64,000 bases of DNA, from positions 109,599 to 173,598 of the forward strand of contig CAMUJH010000001.1 in assembly GCA_947089145.1 (NCBI GenBank). The letters are read 5' to 3'. The DNA comes from an uncultured Hungatella sp. (GTDB lineage: Bacteria > Bacillota > Clostridia > Lachnospirales > Lachnospiraceae). Of the stretch, positions 35,947-45,434 are shown in pieces. The notes under the pieces are model-generated. The model saw only the letters and a list, made by a program, of their open reading frames with translations. It was not told the DNA's origin and did not search any database. How positions within the stretch are numbered: the first letter of the stretch is position 1; each line of letters opens with the position of its first letter. The translations under genes were made by a program, and so were the position numbers.

Positions 35947-35991
35947 AAAAAAACGAGAACATTCAAGACAGACCCTGAATCTTCTCGTTTT
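35947..35991 (-). terminator. Intrinsic terminator of the two-component operon
   Basis: Read on the minus strand, AACGAGAA and TTCTCGTT form the stem with an inner ATTCA/TGAAT helix, followed by TTTTTTT. The 306-bp gap from 35780 to 36085 contains this terminator and the leader of the helicase gene; nothing else clear is seen there. Confidence 0.88.
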
Positions 35992-36085
35992 GCACATTAG
36001 TAAACTATAGCAGACCTCTATGCATATGTCAATCAGCAAATTTACTGATTTTTATTCAATCGGCAGCACTTGTATGGTTCCGGCT

Positions 36086-36778
36086 TTAGACCTTGAAACG
36101 GTATCCCACTCCCCATATGGTTTCAATGTACTGAGGCTTTGCCGTATTAAACTCAATCTTTTCCCGGATCTTCTTAATATGCACCGTTACCGTGGCAATA
36201 TCCCCAATAGATTCCATATCCCATATCTTGCTGAACAGCTCCTCTTTCGTATATACATGGTTAGGATTCTGAGCCAGGAACGTCAAAAGGTCAAATTCCT
36301 TGGTAGTAAAGTTCCTTTCCTCCCCGTTGACCCACACCCGCCTGGCCGTTTTATCAATTTTCAGCCCGCGTATTTCGATAATCTCGTTGTCCGGCATTCC
36401 GCTTCCAATGAGCCTTTCATATCTGGCCAGATGGGCCTTCACCCGGGCCACCATCTCGCTTGGGCTGAAGGGTTTAGTCATATAGTCGTCAGCTCCCAGG
36501 CCCAGCCCCCGTATTTTATCAATGTCCTCTTTTTTGGCCGACACCATAATAATAGGCGTATTTTTAACCTCCCTCACTTTCCGGCAGATCTCAAACCCAT
36601 CCACTCCAGGAAGCATCAAATCCAGAATAAACAGGTCGTATTCCCCCTTCAGCGTCTTGGAGAGTCCCATCTCCCCGTCATTTTCTATCTCCACCTCAAA
36701 GCCGCTCAGTTCCAAATAGTCCTTCTCCAATTCGGCAATGCTCTCTTCATCTTCAATGATTAAGATCTTCTTCATCAT
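36086..36778 (-). CDS. OmpR/PhoB-family response regulator
   Basis: The 230-residue regulator has a receiver domain with the acidic pair in IIEDEE, phospho-acceptor aspartate in DLFILDLMLPGVDG and K in MVSAKKED. The C-terminal winged helix ends in YIETIWGVGYRFKV, a hallmark of the OmpR class. AGGAGGTTATTC precedes the ATG. It overlaps the histidine kinase gene by 26 bp, which gives its partner. Target genes are unknown. Confidence 0.93.
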   Translation of the reverse strand: MMKKILIIEDEESIAELEKDYLELSGFEVEIENDGEMGLSKTLKGEYDLFILDLMLPGVDGFEICRKVREVKNTPIIMVSAKKEDIDKIRGLGLGADDYMTKPFSPSEMVARVKAHLARYERLIGSGMPDNEIIEIRGLKIDKTARRVWVNGEERNFTTKEFDLLTFLAQNPNHVYTKEELFSKIWDMESIGDIATVTVHIKKIREKIEFNTAKPQYIETIWGVGYRFKV

Positions 36779-38270
36779 GAATAACCTCCTGGTATTTTCT
36801 TAGCACAAAATGGATCTCTGTGCCGATTCCTTCTTTGCTGGTAGCCCAAATCTTTCCGCCGTGGTCTTCAACAATCTTGCGGACAATGGACAGGCCGATT
36901 CCGCTTCCGCCCTTTGAGGAATTTCTCGAAGAGTCAGTCCGGTAAAATCTGTCAAAAATGTTAGGAAGATCCTTTGCCCCGATTCCCCGTCCGTTGTCTT
37001 CAATTTCCACCTGGATGAAATCGCCCACATCTTTAATGCGGATATTAATAATTCCCCGCTTTTTATCCAGATATTTTACAGAATTACTGATAATATTGTT
37101 AACCACCCGCTTCATCTGTTCCGCATCGGCGATAACCACCACGTCTTCATCCACATAATTAAAGTAGCCGAGTTCGATATTATTGGAATCCAGCTCCAGT
37201 CCTACCTCCTCCACGCAGTCCCGGAAGTAGTTGGCCACATTGATTTTGGAAAATGTGTATGGTATCTTATTGGTATCAATCTTCGAATAAAATGTCAGTT
37301 CGTCAATAAGACGATCCATGTCATTTGCTTTATTATATATGGTGCGGATATATTTATCCAATTTTTCCGGCGAAGACGCAACCCCGTCCAAAATCCCCTC
37401 CACATAGCCTTTAATGGCAGTTATAGGGGTTTTTAAATCATGAGAAATATTGCTGATCAGTTCCTTGCTTTCTTTGTCGTACTGAACTTTTTCCTCTGTA
37501 GATTCCTTCAGCCGCATGCGCATCTCTTCAAAGTCCTGACAAAGCTGGCTGATCTCATCCCCATTGTCCATATCCACATCAAGGGTAAAATCCAGGTTGC
37601 CGTTTTTTATCTCATTGGTTGCCAGCTGCAGCTTGTTTAAGGGGGCCAGAAGGGATTTGTAAACCCAGCCTGTAAGCATAATTCCCGTAAATATAAGAAT
37701 CATAATTCCTGAAAGCAGAATCTCAGTAAACATGGATTTGACTTCAGGAATAAAGTCGTCTATGCTGGATATGATAAATACGGTTCCCTCCTCATTGTCG
37801 CTAAATTTGAAATCTACCTGTTTGATCAGATGCTGCGTCTCTCCGTCCAAATAAATCCCTCCCTCTAAAAAGGAGGTTTCTGTATCATCATAGTTGGAAA
37901 GATGGCGGAAAATTTCAGAGTTATCCGGACTTATACCTGAATATATGAACTGGTCGCCTTTTCGGACAATGAGATAAGCATATTTTGCCTTTAGCTCCTG
38001 ATTAACACTATCCAGGTAGGCCGGATCAGCAAAACTGTCAGGCTCCTTCTCCAGCTTCTCCTGAATCGCCATCTGATTGCTCCGAGTCAGGCGGTTAAAT
38101 ATCTGAACCGTATTGCCGGAGAGAAGATCCACTGGTTCCGTAAGACCGTGGGATTCCCTGAAGGCCCGCATCTGGTAGCTGCTGAGGACACTGAACGCCA
38201 GATAAATCAACAGCATGGGAACCAGCGTTATGGTAAGAAATGCAATTCCTAAACGGGTCTTGATTTTCAT
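36753..38270 (-). CDS. Membrane sensor histidine kinase
   Basis: The 505-residue kinase has a first membrane helix at about 8-30, an extracellular domain to about 175, and a second helix near 180-205. It continues with a HAMP domain, phospho-acceptor histidine in LISNISHDLKTPITAIKGY, N-box VNNIISNSVKYLD, and G-boxes DNGRGIG and GGSGIGLSIV. This is the classic VanS/PhoR-like layout. The kinase gene precedes the regulator gene, the reverse of many OmpR pairs. The ligand is unknown. Confidence 0.93.
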   Translation of the reverse strand: MKIKTRLGIAFLTITLVPMLLIYLAFSVLSSYQMRAFRESHGLTEPVDLLSGNTVQIFNRLTRSNQMAIQEKLEKEPDSFADPAYLDSVNQELKAKYAYLIVRKGDQFIYSGISPDNSEIFRHLSNYDDTETSFLEGGIYLDGETQHLIKQVDFKFSDNEEGTVFIISSIDDFIPEVKSMFTEILLSGIMILIFTGIMLTGWVYKSLLAPLNKLQLATNEIKNGNLDFTLDVDMDNGDEISQLCQDFEEMRMRLKESTEEKVQYDKESKELISNISHDLKTPITAIKGYVEGILDGVASSPEKLDKYIRTIYNKANDMDRLIDELTFYSKIDTNKIPYTFSKINVANYFRDCVEEVGLELDSNNIELGYFNYVDEDVVVIADAEQMKRVVNNIISNSVKYLDKKRGIINIRIKDVGDFIQVEIEDNGRGIGAKDLPNIFDRFYRTDSSRNSSKGGSGIGLSIVRKIVEDHGGKIWATSKEGIGTEIHFVLRKYQEVIHDEEDLNH

Positions 38271-38312
38271 GACGAAAATATCCTTTCTGCAGAAAAACTC
38301 ATTAATATTTTT

Positions 38313-38318
38313 ATTATA
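38313..38318 (-). promoter_or_regulatory. Candidate extended -10 element for the two-component operon
   Basis: The minus strand reads TGTTATAAT: a perfect TATAAT with an upstream TG, 43 bp before the kinase start. No good -35 is seen. Confidence 0.4.
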
Positions 38319-38355
38319 ACATATTTCATCCGGCGCATTTCTAAAATCATTCTAA

Positions 38356-38640
38356 ACTTTCTCCAAAGTATCCCCATCCGTCCGGCGGGGACGCGCCGCC
38401 GCACATGAAAGTCCGGCAGGCACATTTTGCATCCCTGAATACATGCCGCCTAATTGGCGGCGGACTTTTCAAGTAAACCCCCATGCCGCTTTTTCGGCGC
38501 CGCCATGAATGAAAGCGGGGTTTACTATGAACCCTCCGGGGGATGCACACAAAATGCCAAAAGCAGGCATTTTGGCGCTGTACGGTCAGCGCAGCATATG
38601 CGCAGACCTACCGTGAGGATTCGAGACTTTCAAAGTAATA
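38356..38640 (+). repeat. Dispersed structured repeat, copy B (most complete)
   Basis: This is a 285-bp GC-rich island in an otherwise AT-rich gap. The left module matches copy A and the right module matches copies C and D. It contains AGTAAACCCC/GGGGTTTACT (38471 to 38526), AAAATGCC/GGCATTTT (38551 to 38573), and a GCGCA/TGCGC hairpin inside ACGGT/ACCGT arms. Both ends carry a related palindromic block, ACTTT...CAAAGTA, at about 38356-38370 and 38626-38637. A 94-codon frame across it is not credible as a gene. Confidence 0.8.
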
Positions 38641-38665
38641 TTTTTCCGCTTAAGCCTATTATCCT

Positions 38666-38705
38666 TTATCCACATTTATCTCCAAATTCCAGACCGCTAT
38701 CCACA
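38666..38705 (+). promoter_or_regulatory. Two DnaA-box-like 9-mers
   Basis: TTATCCACA (38666-38674) is a perfect DnaA box and CTATCCACA (38697-38705) has one mismatch, in the same orientation and 31 bp apart. They lie in AT-rich DNA upstream of the gene at 38820. Confidence 0.4.
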
Positions 38706-38819
38706 ATTTTCCTATACTATCCTTATTTTTCCTTCTGAAATGCCGATATAATCCATATAAACTCACTTTACCTACACTTACCTATACGTTGATTCATCCA
38801 TATGAAGAAGGAGGATATT

Positions 38820-39437
38820 ATGAGAGTTGATCAGGATTTAGCTGCAAGAATTTACAGCCAGCCAACACAGGCCAAGTCAGTGTCAGCTGTTCAGGCCGCT
38901 GCTGATAAGCAGGCCACTGATGCCGCCAGCACCGCCACAGAGAAGAAGCCTGACGTAGACCGCGTGGAACTTAGCAGCGATGCCAAGGTAACGTCTAAAA
39001 TGAGTGACTCTGAGAGAGCCGCTCTGGTTAAGAGTCTGAAAGATGACCTTACCAATCAGATGACCCGCTTCACCAATATGATGGTTCAGAATTTCCAGAA
39101 GCAGGGCATTAATGTGTCCATGGCTAATGGCAACGATTTCTGGAGAATGATGGCCAGCGGCGATTACACCGTGGACGCCAAGACAAAAGCCGAGGCTGAG
39201 GAGGCTATCTCCGAGGACGGTTACTGGGGCGTTAAGAACACTTCACAGAGAATCTTTGATTTTGCTTCTGCTTTAGCAGGAGATGATCCTGAGAAGATGA
39301 AGAAGTACCAGGAGGCAGTGGAGAAGGGCTTCAGCCAGGCTGAAGAGGCTTGGGGCGGTTCCCTTCCGTCTATCTGCGGCGATACCCATGAGGCAGTTAA
39401 CAAGCTCTTCGATGAGTACTATGCAAACAACAAATAA
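38820..39437 (+). CDS. Unrecognised 205-residue soluble protein
   Basis: I do not recognise the family. The N-terminal 70 residues are Ala/Ser/Thr/Lys-rich and likely disordered, ending in DRVELSSDAK, a phrase also seen in FlgM-like and flagellar-associated proteins. The rest is helical and acidic (LVKSLKDDLTNQMTRFTNMM; FDFASALAGDDPEKMKKY; GGSLPSICGDTHEAVNKLFD). There is no signal peptide and no membrane segment. GAAGGAGGATATT before the ATG at 38820 is a very strong ribosome site, and codons such as AAG, CTG and GAG dominate, which suggests high expression. It is monocistronic, with its own terminator. Confidence 0.8.
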   Translation: MRVDQDLAARIYSQPTQAKSVSAVQAAADKQATDAASTATEKKPDVDRVELSSDAKVTSKMSDSERAALVKSLKDDLTNQMTRFTNMMVQNFQKQGINVSMANGNDFWRMMASGDYTVDAKTKAEAEEAISEDGYWGVKNTSQRIFDFASALAGDDPEKMKKYQEAVEKGFSQAEEAWGGSLPSICGDTHEAVNKLFDEYYANNK

Positions 39438-39451
39438 TTACATGGGATTTT

Positions 39452-39492
39452 AAAAAGTGCCAGCCTTTATCTGTATCAAGGCTGGCATTTTT
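39452..39492. terminator. Bidirectional terminator between the 38820 gene and mfd
   Basis: TGCCAGCCTT (39458-39467) and AAGGCTGGCA (39478-39487) form a perfect 10-bp stem. TTTTTC follows on the plus strand and T5 follows on the minus strand. Confidence 0.9.
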
Positions 39493-39540
39493 CTATCGGA
39501 AGATCCATATGCGGCGGACAACATACTTTCCATTGCGGCT

Positions 39541-42500
39541 CTAAATGGCTTGTTCCGTCAGCTTGGCTATGCTGCTTAGAATCTCTTCCGCCTTCTCTAT
39601 CATTTTCACGCTTTCCCGGTTTTTAGTATTTCTCTCCTGATAAAGCAGTCCGGGATTTTCCCCGGTTCGTATCCGAAGGGCTCCCTGATATTGAGAGATC
39701 AGCTGGGGAAGGGCCTCTGTATTCATTCTGGCTTTGGAATATAAGGTCATGCGGATTTCCTGACGGTTAATATTTACCTCGGTCATATATGCCTGATGTG
39801 CCAGGGCTTTCAAATATGCCACCTTTAAAAGATTCTCCACTGCCTTAGGCAGTTCCCCAAACCTGTCAATCAATTCATCCTGCATATCCAGATACTCTTC
39901 CTCGTTCTCAATGGCGGAGATCCGTTTGTAGATATCCAGCTTCTGGTACTCATTTTTAATGTATCCTGCCGGAATGTAGGCGTTGATATCGCAGTCCACC
40001 ACGGTCTGGAAATCTTCCTCTTCAGTCCTTCTGCCTTTCAATGCCTGTACGGCCTGATTCAGCAGTTTGCAGTACAGATCATACCCTACAGCCTCCATGT
40101 GGCCGTGCTGCTCCGCTCCCAGCACATTGCCGGCTCCCCTGATCTCCAGATCCCGCATGGCAATCTTGATGCCGGAACCCAGCTCTGTAAATTCCCTTAT
40201 GGCCTGAAGCCGCTTTTCCGCCTCCTCTTTAAGCATCTTATCTCTCTTGTACATTAGGAACGCATAGGACACCCGGTTCGACCTCCCTACCCGTCCCCGC
40301 AGCTGATACAGCTGGGACAGCCCCATGCGGTCCGCATCATGGATGATCATGGTGTTGGCATTGGGAATGTCCAGCCCGGTTTCAATAATGGTTGTTGACA
40401 CCAGCACGTCAATGTCCCCGTTGACAAAATCAAACATGATCTTTTCAAGCTGCCGCTCATTCATCTGTCCATGGGCAAATACCACCACGGCGCCAGGCAC
40501 CAGCTGCGCCACATGGCCTGCCACCTCGTCAATGTCGTGGACCCGGTTATAGACATAGTACACCTGCCCGTTTCTGGCCAGCTCCCGGTTAATGGCCTCC
40601 CTCACCATCTCGTCATTGTACTCCATCACATAGGTCTGAATCGGCACCCGATCCACCGGCGGCTCCTCCAGCACGCTCATATCACGGATTCCCACCAGGC
40701 TCATATGAAGAGTTCTGGGAATCGGCGTTGCAGTCAGGGTCAGCACATCAATGTTTTCTTTTAGCTGCTTTATCTTCTCCTTATGCGCCACCCCAAACCG
40801 CTGCTCCTCGTCAATAATGAGCAGGCCCAGATCTTTAAACGCAACATCCTTTGAAAGCACCCGATGAGTGCCTATGACCACGTCCACCAGCCCCTTTTTT
40901 AAGTCTGTCAGCGTTTTTTTCTGTTCTGCACCGCTTCGGAAACGGGACATCAAATCTACTCTCACAGGAAAGTCCTTCATCCTCTGAACAAAAGTATTGT
41001 AGTGCTGCTGGGCCAGAATGGTGGTGGGTACCAGGTAGACCACCTGTTTGCTGTCCTGTATGGCCTTAAATGCAGCCCGGAGGGCAATCTCCGTCTTTCC
41101 GTACCCCACGTCGCCGCAGATAAGCCTATCCATAATTTTCCGGCTTTCCATATCTTTTTTGGTAGCCTCGATGGCATCCAGCTGATCGTCAGTCTCTTCA
41201 TATGGAAACAGTTCCTCAAATTCCCTCTGCCACACCGAGTCCTCGCTGTACTGAAAACCTGCCGTCTCCTGCCTGGCTGCATACAGCTCCACCAGCTCTT
41301 TTGCGATCTGTTTAACCGCTCCCTTTACCTTGGCTTTCGTCCTTTTCCACTGTTCCCCGCCTAGTTTATTTAACTTGGGAGCTTTTGCGTCCGCACCTGC
41401 GTATTTCTGAATTCCGTCCAGCCTGGTAGCCAGAAGGTACAGGTTTCCTCCATCCGCATATTCAATCTTTAAATAGTCTTTTACAATGTGATCCTGCTCG
41501 ATTTTCTCGATCCCTCGGTAAATGCCCAGGCCATGCTCCTCATGGACCACGTAGTCTCCCACGGACAGTTCCGAAAAGCTCTGTATCTTTTTGCCCTCAT
41601 AGGAAGTCTGCCTCCGTCTCCGCTTCTTCCTGACTGCGCCGAACATATCGCCTTCCGTAATGACAACAAACTTAATCTGGGGATACTCAAATCCCCGATG
41701 GAGATTGCCGTAGGTCACCAAAAGCTCCCCCGGCTTTACCTGGGGGCTTTCCTCCTCGGAAAAGAATGCGCTGAGCTCATACTCTCTCAAGTCCCCTGCC
41801 AGGCGCTTAGCTCTGGTGTGGGAGCCGGATAGAAGCACCACCCGGTATTTCTCCCGCTTCCACCGCTTTAAATCTTTAATCAAAAGTTCAAAGCCATTCT
41901 GATAGGAATTAATGTTTTGAGTCTGAATGCCATAGCGTTTCTCTGCGGTCATTCCGGAAAGCCTCTGTTCCAGTCCTGTTACCATGACTGTGCGGGGAGT
42001 CTGGAGCCTGGCAAGGGTTTCTTTTACTGTGTACAAAAGGCTGGTCTGTTCCGGCAAAAGATACCCTTTCTCCAGACGGGCGACCATGCTCTCCCGGAAT
42101 TCCGCCTCCACGGTTTCTCCCTTTTCCTTCAGCCTGGCCGGCTCATCCAAAAAAACAGCCGTGGCAGTTTCCTGAAAGTACTGCTGGAAGGATACTGTGT
42201 CCTGGCAGAAATACGTAAGATAGCTGTCCATCCCGCTGACGCTGTATCCCTGTTCCAGCCCTTCGGTAAATTCCTTTACAATGGAAAAGATGCGGTGGGC
42301 TTCCTCGGTTTTCATCTGCTTCCTGAAAAGCTTCTCCTGCTTTAGGCCCGCTTCTTTTATGCGCCTGATCCCATGTTCCAGATCCTCTCTCCTTAAAGCC
42401 TGCTCCGAGGCTGGATAGAGAACCGCCTCGTCCACCTGCTCCACGGATCGCTGGCTTTCCAGGTCAAAGGTTCTGATAGAGTCCACCTCGTCATCCCACA

Positions 42501-43080
42501 GCTCAATCCGGAACGGCAGTTCCTCCGTCAGCGGAAACACGTCGATAATCCCGCCCCGTATGGAAAACTGTCCCATGCCGTCCACCTGAGGCATCCGCTC
42601 ATACCCCAGCTCCACCAGCAGCCGTTTCCACTTCTCCACATCAACGGTTTCCCCGGTCTTTACCGTAAGAATCTGTTCTTTTAAAGAGGCAAGAGGAAGC
42701 AGATGATCCATCAGCCCGTCCAGAGTTGTAACCACCACGCCCTCATCATCTTCTATCAGATGCTTTAGCACCTGCAGTCTCTGTTTGGTCAGCAGATTGC
42801 CATGAATATCCGCAGTGTAGAACAAAAGATCTCTGGAAGGGTACAGATATACGCTGTTTCGAAAGCACCTGAAATCCTCATAGATCTCTTTTGCCCTGGA
42901 ATCATCGTAGGTCACCACCAGTTTCCAGGGATAGCGCTCTCCGGCTTCCTCCATTAAATGAACTTTCTGTGAATCCATGCAGCCGCTTATCTGGATTGGT
43001 CCTCTGCCCCGGTTTAAGTCTTGGTTCATTTCATCATATTCCGCCAGTTCTGTCAGCGGATTCGCAAATACCCTGCTCAT
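39541..43080 (-). CDS. mfd: Transcription-repair coupling factor
   Basis: The 1179-residue Mfd removes RNA polymerase stalled at DNA lesions and recruits UvrA. It has UvrB-like N-terminal domains, the CarD-like polymerase-interaction domain ([20 protein letters not shown], near 495), helicase motif [21 protein letters not shown] box [12 protein letters not shown], and the TRG-motif region [11 protein letters not shown]. The C-terminal autoinhibitory TRCF domain starts near 1010. GGGAAAGGGGAAGAC precedes the ATG. The pth-mfd order is widespread in Firmicutes. Confidence 0.96.
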   Translation of the reverse strand: MSRVFANPLTELAEYDEMNQDLNRGRGPIQISGCMDSQKVHLMEEAGERYPWKLVVTYDDSRAKEIYEDFRCFRNSVYLYPSRDLLFYTADIHGNLLTKQRLQVLKHLIEDDEGVVVTTLDGLMDHLLPLASLKEQILTVKTGETVDVEKWKRLLVELGYERMPQVDGMGQFSIRGGIIDVFPLTEELPFRIELWDDEVDSIRTFDLESQRSVEQVDEAVLYPASEQALRREDLEHGIRRIKEAGLKQEKLFRKQMKTEEAHRIFSIVKEFTEGLEQGYSVSGMDSYLTYFCQDTVSFQQYFQETATAVFLDEPARLKEKGETVEAEFRESMVARLEKGYLLPEQTSLLYTVKETLARLQTPRTVMVTGLEQRLSGMTAEKRYGIQTQNINSYQNGFELLIKDLKRWKREKYRVVLLSGSHTRAKRLAGDLREYELSAFFSEEESPQVKPGELLVTYGNLHRGFEYPQIKFVVITEGDMFGAVRKKRRRRQTSYEGKKIQSFSELSVGDYVVHEEHGLGIYRGIEKIEQDHIVKDYLKIEYADGGNLYLLATRLDGIQKYAGADAKAPKLNKLGGEQWKRTKAKVKGAVKQIAKELVELYAARQETAGFQYSEDSVWQREFEELFPYEETDDQLDAIEATKKDMESRKIMDRLICGDVGYGKTEIALRAAFKAIQDSKQVVYLVPTTILAQQHYNTFVQRMKDFPVRVDLMSRFRSGAEQKKTLTDLKKGLVDVVIGTHRVLSKDVAFKDLGLLIIDEEQRFGVAHKEKIKQLKENIDVLTLTATPIPRTLHMSLVGIRDMSVLEEPPVDRVPIQTYVMEYNDEMVREAINRELARNGQVYYVYNRVHDIDEVAGHVAQLVPGAVVVFAHGQMNERQLEKIMFDFVNGDIDVLVSTTIIETGLDIPNANTMIIHDADRMGLSQLYQLRGRVGRSNRVSYAFLMYKRDKMLKEEAEKRLQAIREFTELGSGIKIAMRDLEIRGAGNVLGAEQHGHMEAVGYDLYCKLLNQAVQALKGRRTEEEDFQTVVDCDINAYIPAGYIKNEYQKLDIYKRISAIENEEEYLDMQDELIDRFGELPKAVENLLKVAYLKALAHQAYMTEVNINRQEIRMTLYSKARMNTEALPQLISQYQGALRIRTGENPGLLYQERNTKNRESVKMIEKAEEILSSIAKLTEQAI

Positions 43081-43131
43081 GTCTTCCCCTTTCCCGATTT
43101 CTGCGGCAATTTTGAAATTATGACATTGCTG

Positions 43132-43713
43132 TTATGGTTCTTCTGTTTTCCGCTTTCCGTTAAAATGGTTCATAGCTTCATCAATTCCCTGTCCGATCAA
43201 CATAGACGCCGCATCCGCCGCATCCCGAAAGGCCGTCTCCATCCGCTCCTGCTCCCCTTTCGAAAAACGGCTCAACACGTAATCAGCCAGATCCATGCCC
43301 TTAGGCTTTTCCCCTACGCCCACTTTCACTCTTGGAAACTCCTGGGTTCCTAAATGGGCAATCAGATTTTTTATTCCGTTATGGCCTCCTGCGCTTCCCT
43401 TTCCCCGAATGCGGAGCTGCCCCGGCTCAAGGCTTACATCATCATATATTATCAGAATATGTTCCTGATCCACCTTATAAAAATCCGCTGCCGCCCGAAC
43501 GCTCTCCCCGCTTAGGTTCATAAAAGTCTGAGGTTTCAGCAGTACCACCTTCTGCCCCTCAAGCACGCCTCTCCCGCACAAGCCTTTATGCTTTTTCTCA
43601 TCCACGCAGATGCCCATGCGGTCTGCCAGAATATCTATCACACAGAATCCCACGTTATGTCTTGTATTTTCGTACTGCTTCCCCGGATTCCCCAGTCCTG
43701 CTATAATATACAT
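43132..43713 (-). CDS. pth: Peptidyl-tRNA hydrolase
   Basis: This enzyme releases peptides from prematurely dropped peptidyl-tRNA. Family motifs are IAGLGNPGKQYENTRHNVGF, with the catalytic histidine, LLKPQTFMNLSGESV, ILIIYDDVSLEPGQLRIR and GSAGGHNGIKNLI. The ATG at 43713 with AAGGAG ten bases before gives 193 residues, the usual length; the frame opens at 43737. The mfd gene follows after 51 bp. Confidence 0.95.
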   Translation of the reverse strand: MYIIAGLGNPGKQYENTRHNVGFCVIDILADRMGICVDEKKHKGLCGRGVLEGQKVVLLKPQTFMNLSGESVRAAADFYKVDQEHILIIYDDVSLEPGQLRIRGKGSAGGHNGIKNLIAHLGTQEFPRVKVGVGEKPKGMDLADYVLSRFSKGEQERMETAFRDAADAASMLIGQGIDEAMNHFNGKRKTEEP

Positions 43714-43763
43714 TCTTTTCTTACTCCTTATTCTCATTGCTGATAATTCTTTACAGCACTTTA

Positions 43764-43820
43764 AGCGTTAGCAGAACTGCAGGCAGGGGTTATCATCTGT
43801 CTGTGGAATCTGCTAACGCT
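43764..43820. other. Long inverted repeat upstream of pth
   Basis: AGCGTTAGCAGA (43764-43775) and TCTGCTAACGCT (43809-43820) are perfect 12-bp arms. Inside, CAGGCAG and CTGTCTG can pair with one G-U. There is no following T-run in either direction. It lies between divergent pth and the flavoprotein gene, and may be a regulatory site or part of a 5'-UTR. Confidence 0.6.
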
Positions 43821-43887
43821 GATCTGGCTTTTATCATATCAGCTTTTAAAGCAGAAGTAAATAGCAACTGAACATTCTGTTTTTCTC

Positions 43888-43917
43888 TTGATTGTGCGGC
43901 ATGATTCATAGTATAAT
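43888..43917 (+). promoter_or_regulatory. Promoter of the flavoprotein gene
   Basis: TTGATT (43888-43893) and TATAAT (43912-43917) are separated by 18 bp. The ATG at 43995 is 78 bp past the -10 box. Confidence 0.65.
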
Positions 43918-43994
43918 AAAATGCGGCGGTGTGTCCGCTTCCGGGCGCATGCAGGTTTGCTTTATATCTTATTTAAAATCAAAGGAGTGATTGA

Positions 43995-45413
43995 ATGAAT
44001 CCATCCAGCCAGTTTGACGTCATCATTATCGGTGCCGGCCCATCCGGCATTTTCTGTGCCTATGAGCTGATTGCCAAAAAGCCTGATCTGAAAATACTTA
44101 TGATTGAAAAGGGACGGCCCATTGAAAAACGCACCTGCCCAAAGCGCACCACCAAGACCTGCGTTGGCTGCAAGCCCTGTTCTATAACCACTGGCTTTGC
44201 AGGCGCAGGGGCATTTTCCGACGGCAAGCTTTCCCTGTCGCCGGACGTAGGCGGCCATCTGCCGGATATCCTTGGCTATGACAAGGCGGTAGAACTGATT
44301 AAGGAGTCTGATGATATTTATCTGAAATTCGGCGCTGATACCAACGTATACGGCGTGGACAAGCAGAAAGAGATCGAGGAAATCCGCAGGAAAGCCATTA
44401 ATGCCAACCTGAAGCTGATTGAGTGTCCCATCCGGCACCTTGGCACAGAGGAAGGGTATAAAATTTACACCCGCCTTCAGGAACATCTTCTTGCCCAGGG
44501 CGTTGAGATGAAATTTAATACTATGGTGGAAGACATTATAATAGAAGAAAACCATGCAAGAGGTGTGGTTACGGATAAAGGCGAAACCTGTTATGCCCCG
44601 GAAGTGGTAGCGGCCATTGGCCGGGAAGGGTCTGATTGGTTCAGCCGCATCTGTAAACGTCATGGCATTGAGACGGAAGTAGGCACTGTCGATATTGGCG
44701 TACGGGTGGAAGTCCGGGATGAAGTCATGGAATTCCTCAACAAGAATCTCTATGAGGCCAAGCTGGTATACTATACTCCCACCTTTGACGACAAGGTCCG
44801 CACCTTCTGCACCAATCCTTCCGGCGAGGTAGCCACAGAATACTATGAAAACGGCCTGGCAGTGGTCAATGGCCATGCCTACAAGTCAAAGGATTATAAG
44901 ACCAGCAACACCAACTTTGCCCTGCTTGTGTCCAAAAACTTTACCAAGCCCTTTAAAACACCTATTGAATACGGCAAACACATTGCGCAGTTAAGCAACA
45001 TGCTGTGTGACGGGAAAATCATGGTTCAGACTTTCGGAGATTTTCAGAGAGGAAGACGCACCACAGAAGAGCGTCTATGCCGCAATAACCTGATTCCTAC
45101 GTTAAAAGATGCCGTGCCGGGAGATCTTTCCCTGGTATTCCCTCACCGCATCATGGTAGACATCAAAGAAATGCTTCTTGCTCTTGACAAGGTAACTCCC
45201 GGCATTGCCAGCGACGAAACCCTCCTGTATGGCGTGGAAGTAAAGTTTTATTCCAATAAGGTGGTTGTCAATGCGGACTTTGAAACCAGTATCTGCGGCC
45301 TGAGGGCAATTGGCGACGGCGCTTCCGTAACCAGGGGACTTCAGCAGGCTTCTGCCAACGGCATCAGCGTGGCCAGAAGTATTCTGCAGTGCCACAGGAG
45401 AAAGATATCTTAG
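43995..45413 (+). CDS. FAD-dependent dehydrogenase-like protein (COG2509 type)
   Basis: This 472-residue flavoprotein opens with FDVIIIGAGPSGIFCAYELI, the FAD dinucleotide fold. It has a conserved cysteine block (RTCPKRTTKTCVGCKPCSI) before GAGAFSDGKLSLSPDVGG, and LRAIGDGASVTRGLQQASANG near the end. This is the pattern of uncharacterised NAD(FAD)-utilising dehydrogenases widespread in clostridia. The cysteine block may bind a metal or cluster; that is inference. AAAGGAGTGATTGA precedes the ATG. Confidence 0.88.
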   Translation: MNPSSQFDVIIIGAGPSGIFCAYELIAKKPDLKILMIEKGRPIEKRTCPKRTTKTCVGCKPCSITTGFAGAGAFSDGKLSLSPDVGGHLPDILGYDKAVELIKESDDIYLKFGADTNVYGVDKQKEIEEIRRKAINANLKLIECPIRHLGTEEGYKIYTRLQEHLLAQGVEMKFNTMVEDIIIEENHARGVVTDKGETCYAPEVVAAIGREGSDWFSRICKRHGIETEVGTVDIGVRVEVRDEVMEFLNKNLYEAKLVYYTPTFDDKVRTFCTNPSGEVATEYYENGLAVVNGHAYKSKDYKTSNTNFALLVSKNFTKPFKTPIEYGKHIAQLSNMLCDGKIMVQTFGDFQRGRRTTEERLCRNNLIPTLKDAVPGDLSLVFPHRIMVDIKEMLLALDKVTPGIASDETLLYGVEVKFYSNKVVVNADFETSICGLRAIGDGASVTRGLQQASANGISVARSILQCHRRKIS

Positions 45414-45434
45414 ATTATATGGAGGAAGACTCTC

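Noticed and set aside
38454-38738. A 94-codon frame in repeat copy B
   Set aside because: The frame follows the repeat and its inverted arms, and has no convincing ribosome site. Similar frames would arise from any copy of the repeat.
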